Positions 43,759-52,141 of a DNA stretch of 64,000 nucleotides are shown here, piece by piece. Position 1 is the stretch's first letter. Each line of letters opens with the position of its first letter. A program made the position numbers and the translations under genes. Origin of the DNA: Affinundibacterium fentianense (GTDB taxonomy: Bacteria > Pseudomonadota > Gammaproteobacteria > Burkholderiales > Burkholderiaceae_D); NCBI RefSeq assembly GCF_018139545.1, contig NZ_JAGSPJ010000001.1, positions 984,664-1,048,663 of the forward strand, written 5' to 3'. The notes beneath the pieces were generated by a model. It was not told the origin of the DNA and made no database searches. It saw nothing but the letters and a program-made list of their open reading frames with translations.

Positions 43759-44661
43759 ATGTCACTCTCAAACTTAACTCGACTTTTACTACTCGCACTT
43801 ATCTGGGGAACCAGCTTCATGCTGATGCGGATCGCGTCACCAGTGTATGGCCCCTTCCTCACCACCTTCGGACGTGCAAGTTTGGGAGCCTTCGCAATCT
43901 ACTTATTTGCACGCCATCGTGGCATTGAATTTCATTGGAAAAAGAATGCGAAGACCTATCTGATCATTGGATTGGGCAACACCGCCATCCCGTTCAGTCT
44001 GTTCGCATGGTCTGCACTGCATATTCCTTCTGCCTATATGGCAACCATGAATTCTCTCGCCCCCATCTTTACTGCGGTGTTCGGTTTTTTGATATTGGGC
44101 GAACGCTTAAGTTGGTTGAGAATTAGTGCTTTCATCATGGGCTTGTTTGGCGTCGCAGTTTTAGTCGGCATCGGCCCTGTGAGCGTGACCCCACTGGTCA
44201 TACTAGGGGTCTTGGCGGGAATGGGTGCTGCAGTCAATTATGGTTTCGCTGCCATCTACACACGGATGCATGCCAAAGAAATTCCATCGCTGGCGACCGC
44301 TGCGGGCAGTCAATTCGCGGCCGCACTGGCCCTGCTTCCGTTTGCATTTCCTGCTGTTCCCCATGCCATTGCGTACGGCACGATACAAGCTTTCATTTCT
44401 GTTCTGATTTTGGGCATCGTTTGCACAGGAATCGCGTATGCGCTGTTCTTTCATCTTATTTCAACAGAAGGTGCAAGCAAGGCCGTGACTGTGACCTTTT
44501 TGATTCCTGCTACCGCTTCCATTTGGGCTTGGTTACTACTAAACGAACCAATCACACCTGGCATCATCACAGGCATCATGATCGTTCTATTGGCAACTGC
44601 GATGTCACTCGGCATATTCAAATTACCCGCCTCTCTGAAAAGAACGCCAACAAATTCGTAA
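43759..44661 (+). CDS. EamA / DMT-family transporter
   Basis: 300 residues with ten hydrophobic segments in two repeats (LLLLALIWGTSFMLMRIA and FIMGLFGVAVLVGIG as examples). The first repeat ends near residue 140, with a second EamA copy after it. DMT proteins export or import amino acids, drugs or sugars. It is divergent from the LysR gene, which probably controls it. A terminator follows. Confidence 0.9.
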   Translation: MSLSNLTRLLLLALIWGTSFMLMRIASPVYGPFLTTFGRASLGAFAIYLFARHRGIEFHWKKNAKTYLIIGLGNTAIPFSLFAWSALHIPSAYMATMNSLAPIFTAVFGFLILGERLSWLRISAFIMGLFGVAVLVGIGPVSVTPLVILGVLAGMGAAVNYGFAAIYTRMHAKEIPSLATAAGSQFAAALALLPFAFPAVPHAIAYGTIQAFISVLILGIVCTGIAYALFFHLISTEGASKAVTVTFLIPATASIWAWLLLNEPITPGIITGIMIVLLATAMSLGIFKLPASLKRTPTNS

Positions 44662-44669
44662 AGACCATT

Positions 44670-44698
44670 CGATCTGGCTAAGCTAGCTAACCAGATCG
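44670..44698 (+). terminator. Terminator after EamA gene
   Basis: CGATCTGG (44670-44677) and CCAGATCG (44691-44698) form a perfect 8-bp stem, followed by ACTTTTATC. Confidence 0.7.
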
Positions 44699-44939
44699 AC
44701 TTTTATCGTCCTTTAAATCCGCTCATGGGGTTGCGGACTCCTTCATTCAAAAACGCCATGAATGGGTGCGCGAGCAATTTTTTACGATTTTACGGCGCGC
44801 AATGTAAGTCAGATGGCTTTACTTAAGCCCCGATGCAACTTATTCCCTTCACGCATCATAATGTCAATTGACTGTTAATTCGCGAATACGCTTTGGGATT
44901 ACAATGCGCTCGCTTATCTATTTTTAGTGGAGACTGGTA

Positions 44940-45311
44940 ATGCAAGAATCAGCATTTTTTGAAATTGAGTTTTATGTCCTCATTTTGCTTACTTTTTTAC
45001 TGCCTATTGGTATCTATTGGATGATGCTAAAAAAGCGGTCTATTTCAAAAATCCACGTATTAGCCTATGGTATCGTACTCGTTTTGTTATCAGCTTTAAA
45101 TGTGGTCCTACTCAGGCTGTTGCATGACATCGCGATGAAAACACCCTCACTTGCGGATGAAAAACTATTCGCGTCGGAAATTTCCATTGCCTTGTATGTC
45201 GTTCCAGCAATTTTTGCAGGAATTGGTATCAACATTATTTCCCACGTCCTGATTGAACACCTTAAGGAAGCCGAACGGAATTTTTCTCAAGATGAATCAA
45301 CGCACCGATAA
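44940..45311 (+). CDS. Small membrane protein of unknown function
   Basis: 123 residues with three membrane segments (about 8-28, 38-60 and 80-105) and a charged C-terminus. It starts with GGAG upstream. Charge pattern suggests the N-terminus is outside or in the membrane; the C-terminus (KEAERNFSQDESTHR) is cytoplasmic. No family is recognised. It stands alone, facing the downstream MCP gene. Confidence 0.6.
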   Translation: MQESAFFEIEFYVLILLTFLLPIGIYWMMLKKRSISKIHVLAYGIVLVLLSALNVVLLRLLHDIAMKTPSLADEKLFASEISIALYVVPAIFAGIGINIISHVLIEHLKEAERNFSQDESTHR

Positions 45312-45451
45312 GTGAATAGTCAACGACAATCCACTCCAATAATGTCAAATAAAACGGTAATTTTCCTTTTTGCATCAAAATCACTGGTTCGCAACCGAGT
45401 AGCGTCAACAAAAACCTCTAATCAAGCGTACTCCGTCTCATTTTTGCCTAT

Positions 45452-47818
45452 CTACTTCATTTGAAAAAAACCCATCAAGTTTTGCAGTTGTTCCGATTGC
45501 TCCATCAATTCTTCTGCCGTTGCAGCAAGCTCTTCCGATGCTGAAGCATTTTGCTGTGTAATTTGATTTAATTGATTCATCGCGACATTAATCTCTCGAA
45601 TCCCTTGAGTCTGTTCTTCTGATGCAGCAGCAATTTCTTGCACTAGATCTGAAGTCCTTCCAATGCTCGGAATCATGTCACTAAGTAATTGCCCCGCATC
45701 ATCGGAAATATTCACGGTCCGCTCAGCAAGCGCGTTAATTTCTTGCGCGGCAACTTGGCTGCGTTCGGCCAATTTACGAACTTCAGAAGCGACTACGGCA
45801 AACCCTTTACCATGCTCGCCGGCACGTGCAGCTTCGATTGCAGCGTTTAAAGCCAGCATATTGGTTTGGTAAGCTATGTCATCAATAATACTGATTTTGG
45901 CGGCAATCTGGCGCATTGATTCAATCGACTGCGTGACAGCAACACCACTTTTCTTTGCCGTCTCTGACGCTTTTGTTGCCATTCCGTCCGTTACTTTTGC
46001 ATTGTCGGTATTTTGCGCAACCGACGCTGACATCTCTTCAATCGCGGCACTGGTTTTGTCGACTCCCGCTGCTTGCTCAGAGGAAGATTGCGCCAAACTC
46101 TGCGCGGTGGCACTAACTTGTTCAGATGCCAAACTGAGTGCAGCGGCGGCATCTTTAACTTCGCTCATAATCTCCGCAAGTTTTGCCGCTGTCCCATTCA
46201 CGTCATCTTTGAGACGTGCAAAAGTCCCCGCATATTGATGTTCGATTCGTTGCGTCAGGTTGCCGTGAGATAAGGCTGCAAGAACCCGCGCGATATCATT
46301 CAGACCAGCCTCACTTGTCGCAATCAATTTGTTCATACCTTGCGCCAATTGTAAGAAGAATGCACTTTTATTTTTCTCATCGACGCGCTGGCTAAAGTCG
46401 CCTGCTGCGGCACTTGACACAATGCGATTGATTTCAATTTCGGCTGCCAATTGGTCAGTGACATCAAGCCATTGGCCCACGGTCCCGATTTTTTCTCCAC
46501 TATCAGCATAGACTGCGGAGGTGATCACATCATAGTCACGCCCACCCAGTTCAAGTCGAGTCTTAACGGTACCTTCAAGATTTTGTAATCGATTTAGCGC
46601 GGCAACAGGGTCTGCATAAAATATTCCAATACTGCCCCCCTCAACTTTGTCCGCTTCAAATTGCGGAATCTTGGCACGGAAGGCGGCTTCATCTCTTCGC
46701 AATGTATTCCTTAACTCTTGATTGATGTAAATGATGGTACCGTCCATCGTAGCAATTCGCACAGGCACGGCTACCGCATCCAATGCCATACAAATTCGAT
46801 GATTTTCCTTTGCAATTTGATCCGCTTTGGCCAAGTTGTCACTCATTGCTTTCAGCGCTCGCAACAGATCACTGGTTTCATCCTCCGAGAGAATCTGAAT
46901 CTGCTGAGAAAAATCCCCTTCTGCGACACGTCGCGCTATATCAACTGCCAGTTTCACCACAGAATCGAGCGCGAGACGGATGCGTTGATTGTCCTCTGCC
47001 ACGGCAGCAGCAGCGGCTAAACTTTGACTCATTTCTGCGAGTGCGCGCAGCAGGTCCCCCGTCTCATCTGAGGTGTCGACCTTAATCTTTTGTCCCAAAT
47101 TTCCCTGAGCGACACCTTTAGCAACTTCGACTGCATAGTTCACAGGTTGCGTGATACCAGCACTAATCACGCCACAAATCCAAAGCAATAGACCTGACAG
47201 TAAAGCGGCGCCAAGCATAAATAGGCCTGATCTGGTCCAAAAAGCCGCATTAACTGTGTCCACATACACACCAGAACCGATTAACCAACCCCAAGGTGCA
47301 AATCCCTTAACAAATGAAACTTTTTCGACAGGTTTACTTTGTCCGGGTTTGGGCCACATATAAAAGACAAAACCCGACTCATGTGCTTTTACAGTCTCGA
47401 CAAATTCAACAAATAGTTGTTTACCGTCAGGGTCTTTGATATTCGCAACATCCTTACCGTCGAGTTCAGGTTTGATAGGATGCATCAACATGCGCACTTG
47501 CATATCATTGACCCAAAAATACTCCTGCCCTGAATAGCGCAAACTTTGAATGGTTTGGAGCGCGGCGGCTTTGGCATCCGCTTCACTCATTAAACCCTTG
47601 CGGCTCTGCTCGTAAAAATGTCCAATAATTCCATGACTGGCTTCTACCGCTTGGCGAACACTGTTCTGCCGCTCTTGCATCAAGAGTCGCTTTTCTGACA
47701 ATAAAAATATGATTGTCAATAGAACCAAACCTAAGGTCGCACAATAGGCCAACAAACGCAATTTCTTACTGATTTGAAAGTATTGAATTTTTTGTGAAAT
47801 CAAACGAGAAAAAGACAT
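45452..47818 (-). CDS. Methyl-accepting chemotaxis protein with single-Cache sensor and PAS-like domain
   Basis: 788 residues. TM1 (about 22-42), a single-Cache domain ([45 protein letters not shown]...GWLIGSGVY), TM2 (about 198-218), then HAMP repeats, a PAS-like region ([30 protein letters not shown]), more HAMP-like helices, and a signalling domain with [43 protein letters not shown]. Cache domains often bind organic acids. The extra PAS in the cytoplasm may sense redox or another signal. It is alone. It is longer than a typical MCP. Confidence 0.88.
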   Translation of the reverse strand: MSFSRLISQKIQYFQISKKLRLLAYCATLGLVLLTIIFLLSEKRLLMQERQNSVRQAVEASHGIIGHFYEQSRKGLMSEADAKAAALQTIQSLRYSGQEYFWVNDMQVRMLMHPIKPELDGKDVANIKDPDGKQLFVEFVETVKAHESGFVFYMWPKPGQSKPVEKVSFVKGFAPWGWLIGSGVYVDTVNAAFWTRSGLFMLGAALLSGLLLWICGVISAGITQPVNYAVEVAKGVAQGNLGQKIKVDTSDETGDLLRALAEMSQSLAAAAAVAEDNQRIRLALDSVVKLAVDIARRVAEGDFSQQIQILSEDETSDLLRALKAMSDNLAKADQIAKENHRICMALDAVAVPVRIATMDGTIIYINQELRNTLRRDEAAFRAKIPQFEADKVEGGSIGIFYADPVAALNRLQNLEGTVKTRLELGGRDYDVITSAVYADSGEKIGTVGQWLDVTDQLAAEIEINRIVSSAAAGDFSQRVDEKNKSAFFLQLAQGMNKLIATSEAGLNDIARVLAALSHGNLTQRIEHQYAGTFARLKDDVNGTAAKLAEIMSEVKDAAAALSLASEQVSATAQSLAQSSSEQAAGVDKTSAAIEEMSASVAQNTDNAKVTDGMATKASETAKKSGVAVTQSIESMRQIAAKISIIDDIAYQTNMLALNAAIEAARAGEHGKGFAVVASEVRKLAERSQVAAQEINALAERTVNISDDAGQLLSDMIPSIGRTSDLVQEIAAASEEQTQGIREINVAMNQLNQITQQNASASEELAATAEELMEQSEQLQNLMGFFQMK

Positions 47819-48254
47819 TGTTGGTCCCCACCAAAGCGGAAAGAATGAAAAGTCAAAAAAAGTGGCTTAGGATCAACTTTTTTGAAAGTTTCGTCAATCC
47901 GCGTTCCGCGACTTTGTTGTTTATCTGTGCACCATCAATTGAGTATAAAACCGTCACATCAAAATGCCACCGAGTCGTAAAAAAATGCAAAACAACAAAG
48001 GCAAAGGTCGCGAATGCAATCACAAGATTGGCTTTGAACAAAACGTCCCGCTCACTCGCTTGGTTAACAAGCGCAAAACCTGACCTCCATTTCGATAAAG
48101 CCCGAATAGAAGTAAAAACACCTTGCATCTCATCGTTTCATTTCTCAAAGGAAATTGGATAATCCTTCTATTGGCGAACAAGACATGGGCCAGAATCAAT
48201 CGACAGCCGATTTATTCAGCCTTCGATATTTACTTTAAAGATAGAAGGAAGACT
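47819..48254. other. Intergenic region with unsupported ORFs
   Basis: About 435 bases between divergent genes. Reading frames on both strands exist (for example 47853-48128 on minus) without domain pattern. I see no strong signal. Confidence 0.4.
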
Positions 48255-49181
48255 ATGCTAGTCGAACGCGAAGCTGAAAGCTGCTATTTGGGTCAATTCA
48301 TTCCCCTTCAGTATCATCACAATATGTTGATGGATGCAAATCGTATGGACAATTTCAAAGCAGCCATACAGCACCAAGTATTTGAGGGAGCAAAGGTACT
48401 TGAGCTAGGAGGCGGAACTGGTGTTTTGTCGTGGTTTGCTGCACAACATGCAGCAAAAGTCTATTGCGTCGAATTTAATCCTGATATGGTGGCAGAGGCG
48501 CGTCGCTTAATGGGCATGAATCAACACGGTGAACGAGTTGAAGTCATTCACGCTGATGCTTTTGAATACCTACCACCTGAACCTGTCGATTTTGTCATTT
48601 GTGAGATGATCCATGTCGCGATGCTTCGCGAAAAGCAAGTCGAGGTCATTGAAAACTTCAAGCGTCGCTATGCGGCTCGTTTTCCCGATGCCAATATGCC
48701 CGTCTTTATTCCTGAAGCAATCTTAATGGCGGTCCAACCTCTGCAACAACGTTATGATTTTTCTGGTTTTCAAGCACCAATTATCCAGTTTCAATTAGGT
48801 GGTGTGTTTACCGCAGACACCCAAGAACTTGCACAACCAGTGCTCTACAAAATAATCGATTTTACCCAAGCCAATGATTTGTTCGTGAATTGGGCCGGTC
48901 AGATCAAAATAGAACAAAGTGGGCGACTCAGCGCACTGCGATTCATCACAAAGAATGTCTTAGCAATTGTTCCAGAGACCAACTCAACCATTGATTGGCT
49001 TAACCACTATATGGCTTTGCCACTCAAAACACCTATCAATGTCAACGCTGGCGACATTATTGAGGTTCGATTCAACTATCGAACAGGGGGGGCGATTGAT
49101 TCTCTACAGCAGACTATTTCTGTCGAGGTCAATCCCCACTTGAATAAACTTGAACGTGGACGACACTTAATTGAAGCATAG
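48255..49181 (+). CDS. Class I SAM-dependent methyltransferase, PRMT-like
   Basis: 308 residues from the ATG at 48255 (AGAAGGAAG upstream); the frame from 48123 has an unsupported 44-residue leader. The AdoMet-binding motif is VLELGGGTGVLSWFAAQHAAKVYCVEFNPD, followed by HADAFEYLPPEPVDFVICEMIHVAMLREKQ. The latter has the place of the PRMT double-Glu loop with one Glu kept. A beta-barrel-like C-terminal region follows. It may methylate protein Arg, but a small-molecule substrate is equally possible. A terminator follows. Confidence 0.7.
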   Translation: MLVEREAESCYLGQFIPLQYHHNMLMDANRMDNFKAAIQHQVFEGAKVLELGGGTGVLSWFAAQHAAKVYCVEFNPDMVAEARRLMGMNQHGERVEVIHADAFEYLPPEPVDFVICEMIHVAMLREKQVEVIENFKRRYAARFPDANMPVFIPEAILMAVQPLQQRYDFSGFQAPIIQFQLGGVFTADTQELAQPVLYKIIDFTQANDLFVNWAGQIKIEQSGRLSALRFITKNVLAIVPETNSTIDWLNHYMALPLKTPINVNAGDIIEVRFNYRTGGAIDSLQQTISVEVNPHLNKLERGRHLIEA

Positions 49182-49306
49182 GGAGATCATGTCGTTTCCT
49201 GCTCAGTATTGTTCCCAAAAGGAAATTAAGAGTCGGCAATTTCTACAACCATGAAACGCCAATAAAAACTGAATATTTGCATCGCAGCTCAAAGTGCAGA
49301 ACCCAA

Positions 49307-49337
49307 TTGCCCCTCATTCAAGGGGCAAACCATTTTT
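49307..49337 (+). terminator. Terminator after the methyltransferase gene
   Basis: TTGCCCCT (49307-49314), CATTCA loop, AGGGGCAA (49321-49328), then ACCATTTTT. Confidence 0.75.
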
Positions 49338-49515
49338 CTCTGGCGGCAGATCTTACGAACTTCGTTAGTAAACGATTTGATGCATTTACATCATCCTAGC
49401 TTGCCTAAATAGTTGTTGCATCGAATCCCCTCGGGATCTCAACGCGAGATTGGAACTTTCCGCATGATCCAAATCTCTTCCACGCCAATGCTCAAAACGC
49501 TCAATGTCAATTTTT

Positions 49516-49545
49516 GTGACACAGTCAGTTCTCTTTCGCTATAAT
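49516..49545 (+). promoter_or_regulatory. Likely sigma-70 promoter of the DUF4124 gene
   Basis: GTGACA (49516-49521), 18-base spacer, perfect TATAAT (49540-49545). It gives a ~110-base leader to the ATG at 49665. Confidence 0.5.
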
Positions 49546-49576
49546 CCTTGAGCTGTTTTTTAATTAATATTTCAAG

Positions 49577-49597
49577 AAATTAGGCGACACCTAATTT
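49577..49597 (+). promoter_or_regulatory. Leader stem-loop
   Basis: AAATTAGG-CGACA-CCTAATTT, a perfect 8-bp stem with 5-nt loop, inside the presumed leader. No T-run follows, so it is not a standard terminator. Confidence 0.4.
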
Positions 49598-49664
49598 CCA
49601 CGAAGTTACAGCGACGCCCTGTCGAAGAATCAATTTTGCCCCACGCCCTTTATTCGCGATAACT

Positions 49665-50237
49665 ATGAAATCTTTTCAACGTATTTGCATCTTCATCGCT
49701 CTGTTAACTTTGTCAATTGGCAGCAACGCGCAAATGCGCAAATGTATTACGAGCGGTGGAAAGTCTATCTATACGGATCAGCCCTGTGCCAGCAAGGCGG
49801 GAGAGAACGCGGCTGAAGTCAAAGATAGCGAGTTATTAAAAAAAATTAGCTCAATTAATGGTCAAAAAAATTTGGAAAAATCCTGTTGGATTCTGGGTCA
49901 CCGAGATTCTCAATGTTATCCACGCGTAATCAGCGAACTCGGAACAGTGTTTCGTGAAAACTGTTCGATCCCGAGTAAACAGTACGAAAAAGATCAATTA
50001 AATGGGAAACGACGCCCTCATCGAAACAACGATCCAGAAAATGAAGGCGACGACCTACTATTCGAACATCGCTACACTGAAAAGAGTCGCTCAACTTTGC
50101 AATGTGACGCATTAGAGAAGGAAATGTGGGACTTTTTAAAATCAAATTTTCCTAAACGAATTTCGGAACAAGATGCCAAGATTATCAACTACAAATTGAA
50201 GATTTCACCGACCAAAAATTCTGAGAGTTACTATTGA
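49665..50237 (+). CDS. DUF4124-domain protein
   Basis: 190 residues with a signal peptide (RICIFIALLTLSIGSNAQ). The following residues MRKCITSGGKSIYTDQPC are the DUF4124 pattern. The rest has paired Cys (KSCWILGHRDSQCYP, ENCSIP and LQCDALEK) that could form disulphides in the periplasm. DUF4124 proteins are periplasmic with no known reaction. Downstream gene 50404 may be related by context. Confidence 0.75.
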   Translation: MKSFQRICIFIALLTLSIGSNAQMRKCITSGGKSIYTDQPCASKAGENAAEVKDSELLKKISSINGQKNLEKSCWILGHRDSQCYPRVISELGTVFRENCSIPSKQYEKDQLNGKRRPHRNNDPENEGDDLLFEHRYTEKSRSTLQCDALEKEMWDFLKSNFPKRISEQDAKIINYKLKISPTKNSESYY

Positions 50238-50403
50238 GTTTCAGTTCTTACAGGATCAACAATACGAGAAACAAAATCGACTAGACCGCACGCTTACAAT
50301 CCGCGTCATATAAATTCGAAGAACCTACGAGAAAAAACGGTCTGTCGTTGCTTCATGATATGGATGTAGTCACCATCGCATTTAATAGACCTTACCAATA
50401 ATA

Positions 50404-50826
50404 ATGATACGCAAACTGATCATCGCATTCTGCGCCCTTGGCATTGCCTACTACAGCATCCAAATCAATCAATTAAAAGATCGTATTTCGCTGTCGCCCA
50501 ATTCGGCTTCGGCTTCGACGTCGGCCTTGGCCTCGACTTCGAATAAGACTTCTCCTGCGCAATCAAAGAAACGGGAACAAATGCGTTTTCATTTTACGAT
50601 GAGTTCACGTGACATTCAGTTGATTGAAAGGTGTCGTCAGTTGTTCAGTGAGAATGACCAGATGGTATTGGGTATCGATCCAAAAGATAGCAGCACCGCG
50701 AATTTAAAAGTTGAACGCATATTTCAAACTCAAATGATGCAGGAGATTTTAGACTTAAACAAAGCACTTAAGTCCAACGGCTGCATGCAAAAAGACAGCG
50801 ATGTGTTCGAAATAAAGACAAATTAA
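50404..50826 (+). CDS. Small membrane-anchored hypothetical protein
   Basis: 140 residues. The N-terminal hydrophobic stretch (MIRKLIIAFCALGIAYYSI) is a signal anchor. Then comes a Ser/Ala/Thr-rich low-complexity stretch encoded by repeated TCGGCT/TCGACG-like hexamers, a helical part and two Cys. No family is recognised. There is no strong ribosome binding site. It lies downstream of the DUF4124 gene with a 166-base gap. Confidence 0.55.
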   Translation: MIRKLIIAFCALGIAYYSIQINQLKDRISLSPNSASASTSALASTSNKTSPAQSKKREQMRFHFTMSSRDIQLIERCRQLFSENDQMVLGIDPKDSSTANLKVERIFQTQMMQEILDLNKALKSNGCMQKDSDVFEIKTN

Positions 50827-50909
50827 TCTTTGTCTCGAAAGGCCTAAGCGATCCCAGCGCGAGTCCATTCGATCGATAGTGACTGAGTTGGAGATCATCG
50901 CCATAAAAA

Positions 50910-50940
50910 GAAACCAAGCTTTAGAACACAGCTTGGTTTC
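50910..50940 (-). terminator. Terminator of the DUF808 gene
   Basis: GAAACCAAGCT (50910-50920) and AGCTTGGTTTC (50930-50940) form a perfect 11-bp stem. On the minus strand it is followed by TTTTTATGG. It lies between convergent genes, so may act in both directions. Confidence 0.85.
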
Positions 50941-50980
50941 CTATTTAAATGAATCAAACTAACCAAGTTAACCTGATTTC

Positions 50981-51931
50981 TTAAACTGTTTTTCGCTTTA
51001 CTATTTTCTGAAACAGGCTGACTATTCCCAAGACGCCAGCGCCGGCCACTATCCCGCACAATGCATCGAACAACGAAGGAATAAAAGCAGCCAAAAGTGA
51101 GCCTATGCCAATCACACCCGATGCACTGTGGGCGATCTGATGTGAAAATTCACTCAAAGCATGTACGCCATGTGTCAAAATTCCACCGCCAACTAAAAAC
51201 ATCGCCGCGGTACCAATCACCGTTAGTGCTTTCATAAGACGGGGTGCAAACGCGACAAAGCCATCCCCCAATTTGCGCTGAAATCGATTTAAAAAAGATT
51301 GCCCTTGATATTTTTGCAAATAGAATCCCATGTCATCAAGCTTAACAATCAGAGCAACAAAGCCGTACACACCAACAGTCATCAACAAACTAACCCCCGC
51401 CAATACGGCTAAACGGGTGGAAAATGCAGATTCCGCAACAGTTCCAAGCGTAATGATGATAATTTCACCGCTCAACACAAAATCCGTTGTGATCGCCCCT
51501 TTAATTTTGTCCTTTTCAAATTGTACGATATCGACATTTTGATCATCCAAAGCATGAACCAACTCGACATGATGCGCCTCATCTTCAGCTTCACTATGCA
51601 AGAATTTATGCGCCAATTTTTCAAAACCTTCAAAACACAAATAGGCACCACCTAACATCAACAATGGTACGATTGCCCAAGGGGCGATTGCGCTAAGAAT
51701 CAATGCGATCGGCACCAAAATCATTTTATTGACTAACGATCCCTTCGCGACAGCCCACACGACTGGCAATTCGCGTTCAGCGCGCACGCCGGCAACTTGC
51801 TCCGCGTTCAAGGCAAGATCATCGCCAAGGACACCAGCAGTCTTTTTAGCGGCAACCTTCGTCATCAGGGCAACATCATCTAAAACGGTAGCGATATCAT
51901 CAAAAAGTGTGAGCAAACTTGCGCCAGGCAT
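50981..51931 (-). CDS. DUF808 family inner-membrane protein
   Basis: 316 residues starting MPGASLLTLFDDIATVLDDVALMTKVAAKKTAGVLGDDLALNAEQV, the DUF808 N-terminus. Several membrane segments follow (IALILSAIAPWAIVPLLMLGGAYLCFEGFE and others). The family (YedI in E. coli) has no established function. A strong terminator ends it. It is monocistronic. Confidence 0.9.
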   Translation of the reverse strand: MPGASLLTLFDDIATVLDDVALMTKVAAKKTAGVLGDDLALNAEQVAGVRAERELPVVWAVAKGSLVNKMILVPIALILSAIAPWAIVPLLMLGGAYLCFEGFEKLAHKFLHSEAEDEAHHVELVHALDDQNVDIVQFEKDKIKGAITTDFVLSGEIIIITLGTVAESAFSTRLAVLAGVSLLMTVGVYGFVALIVKLDDMGFYLQKYQGQSFLNRFQRKLGDGFVAFAPRLMKALTVIGTAAMFLVGGGILTHGVHALSEFSHQIAHSASGVIGIGSLLAAFIPSLFDALCGIVAGAGVLGIVSLFQKIVKRKTV

Positions 51932-52141
51932 AATGACTTTCTATAAAAAAGAAGAGTGCAAATTCTACTGTACAAAACTACCATCTCCTAGTGCTTCCTG
52001 TTGGTGATTTTTAGTTCGAATCACCATGCACGAATTGAGTTGAATTTCTCTGGAACTTTCCAACCAAGAGTCAGTCTATTTTTGCTGTGGTCCGGTGCTC
52101 AATCATGGCATTGTCATCAATAGCCTATTCAAAGGAAAAAA

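Noticed and set aside
47853-48128. Minus-strand ORF of 91 codons with a hydrophobic stretch
   Set aside because: No good start signal or family match; lies in the promoter region of two divergent genes.
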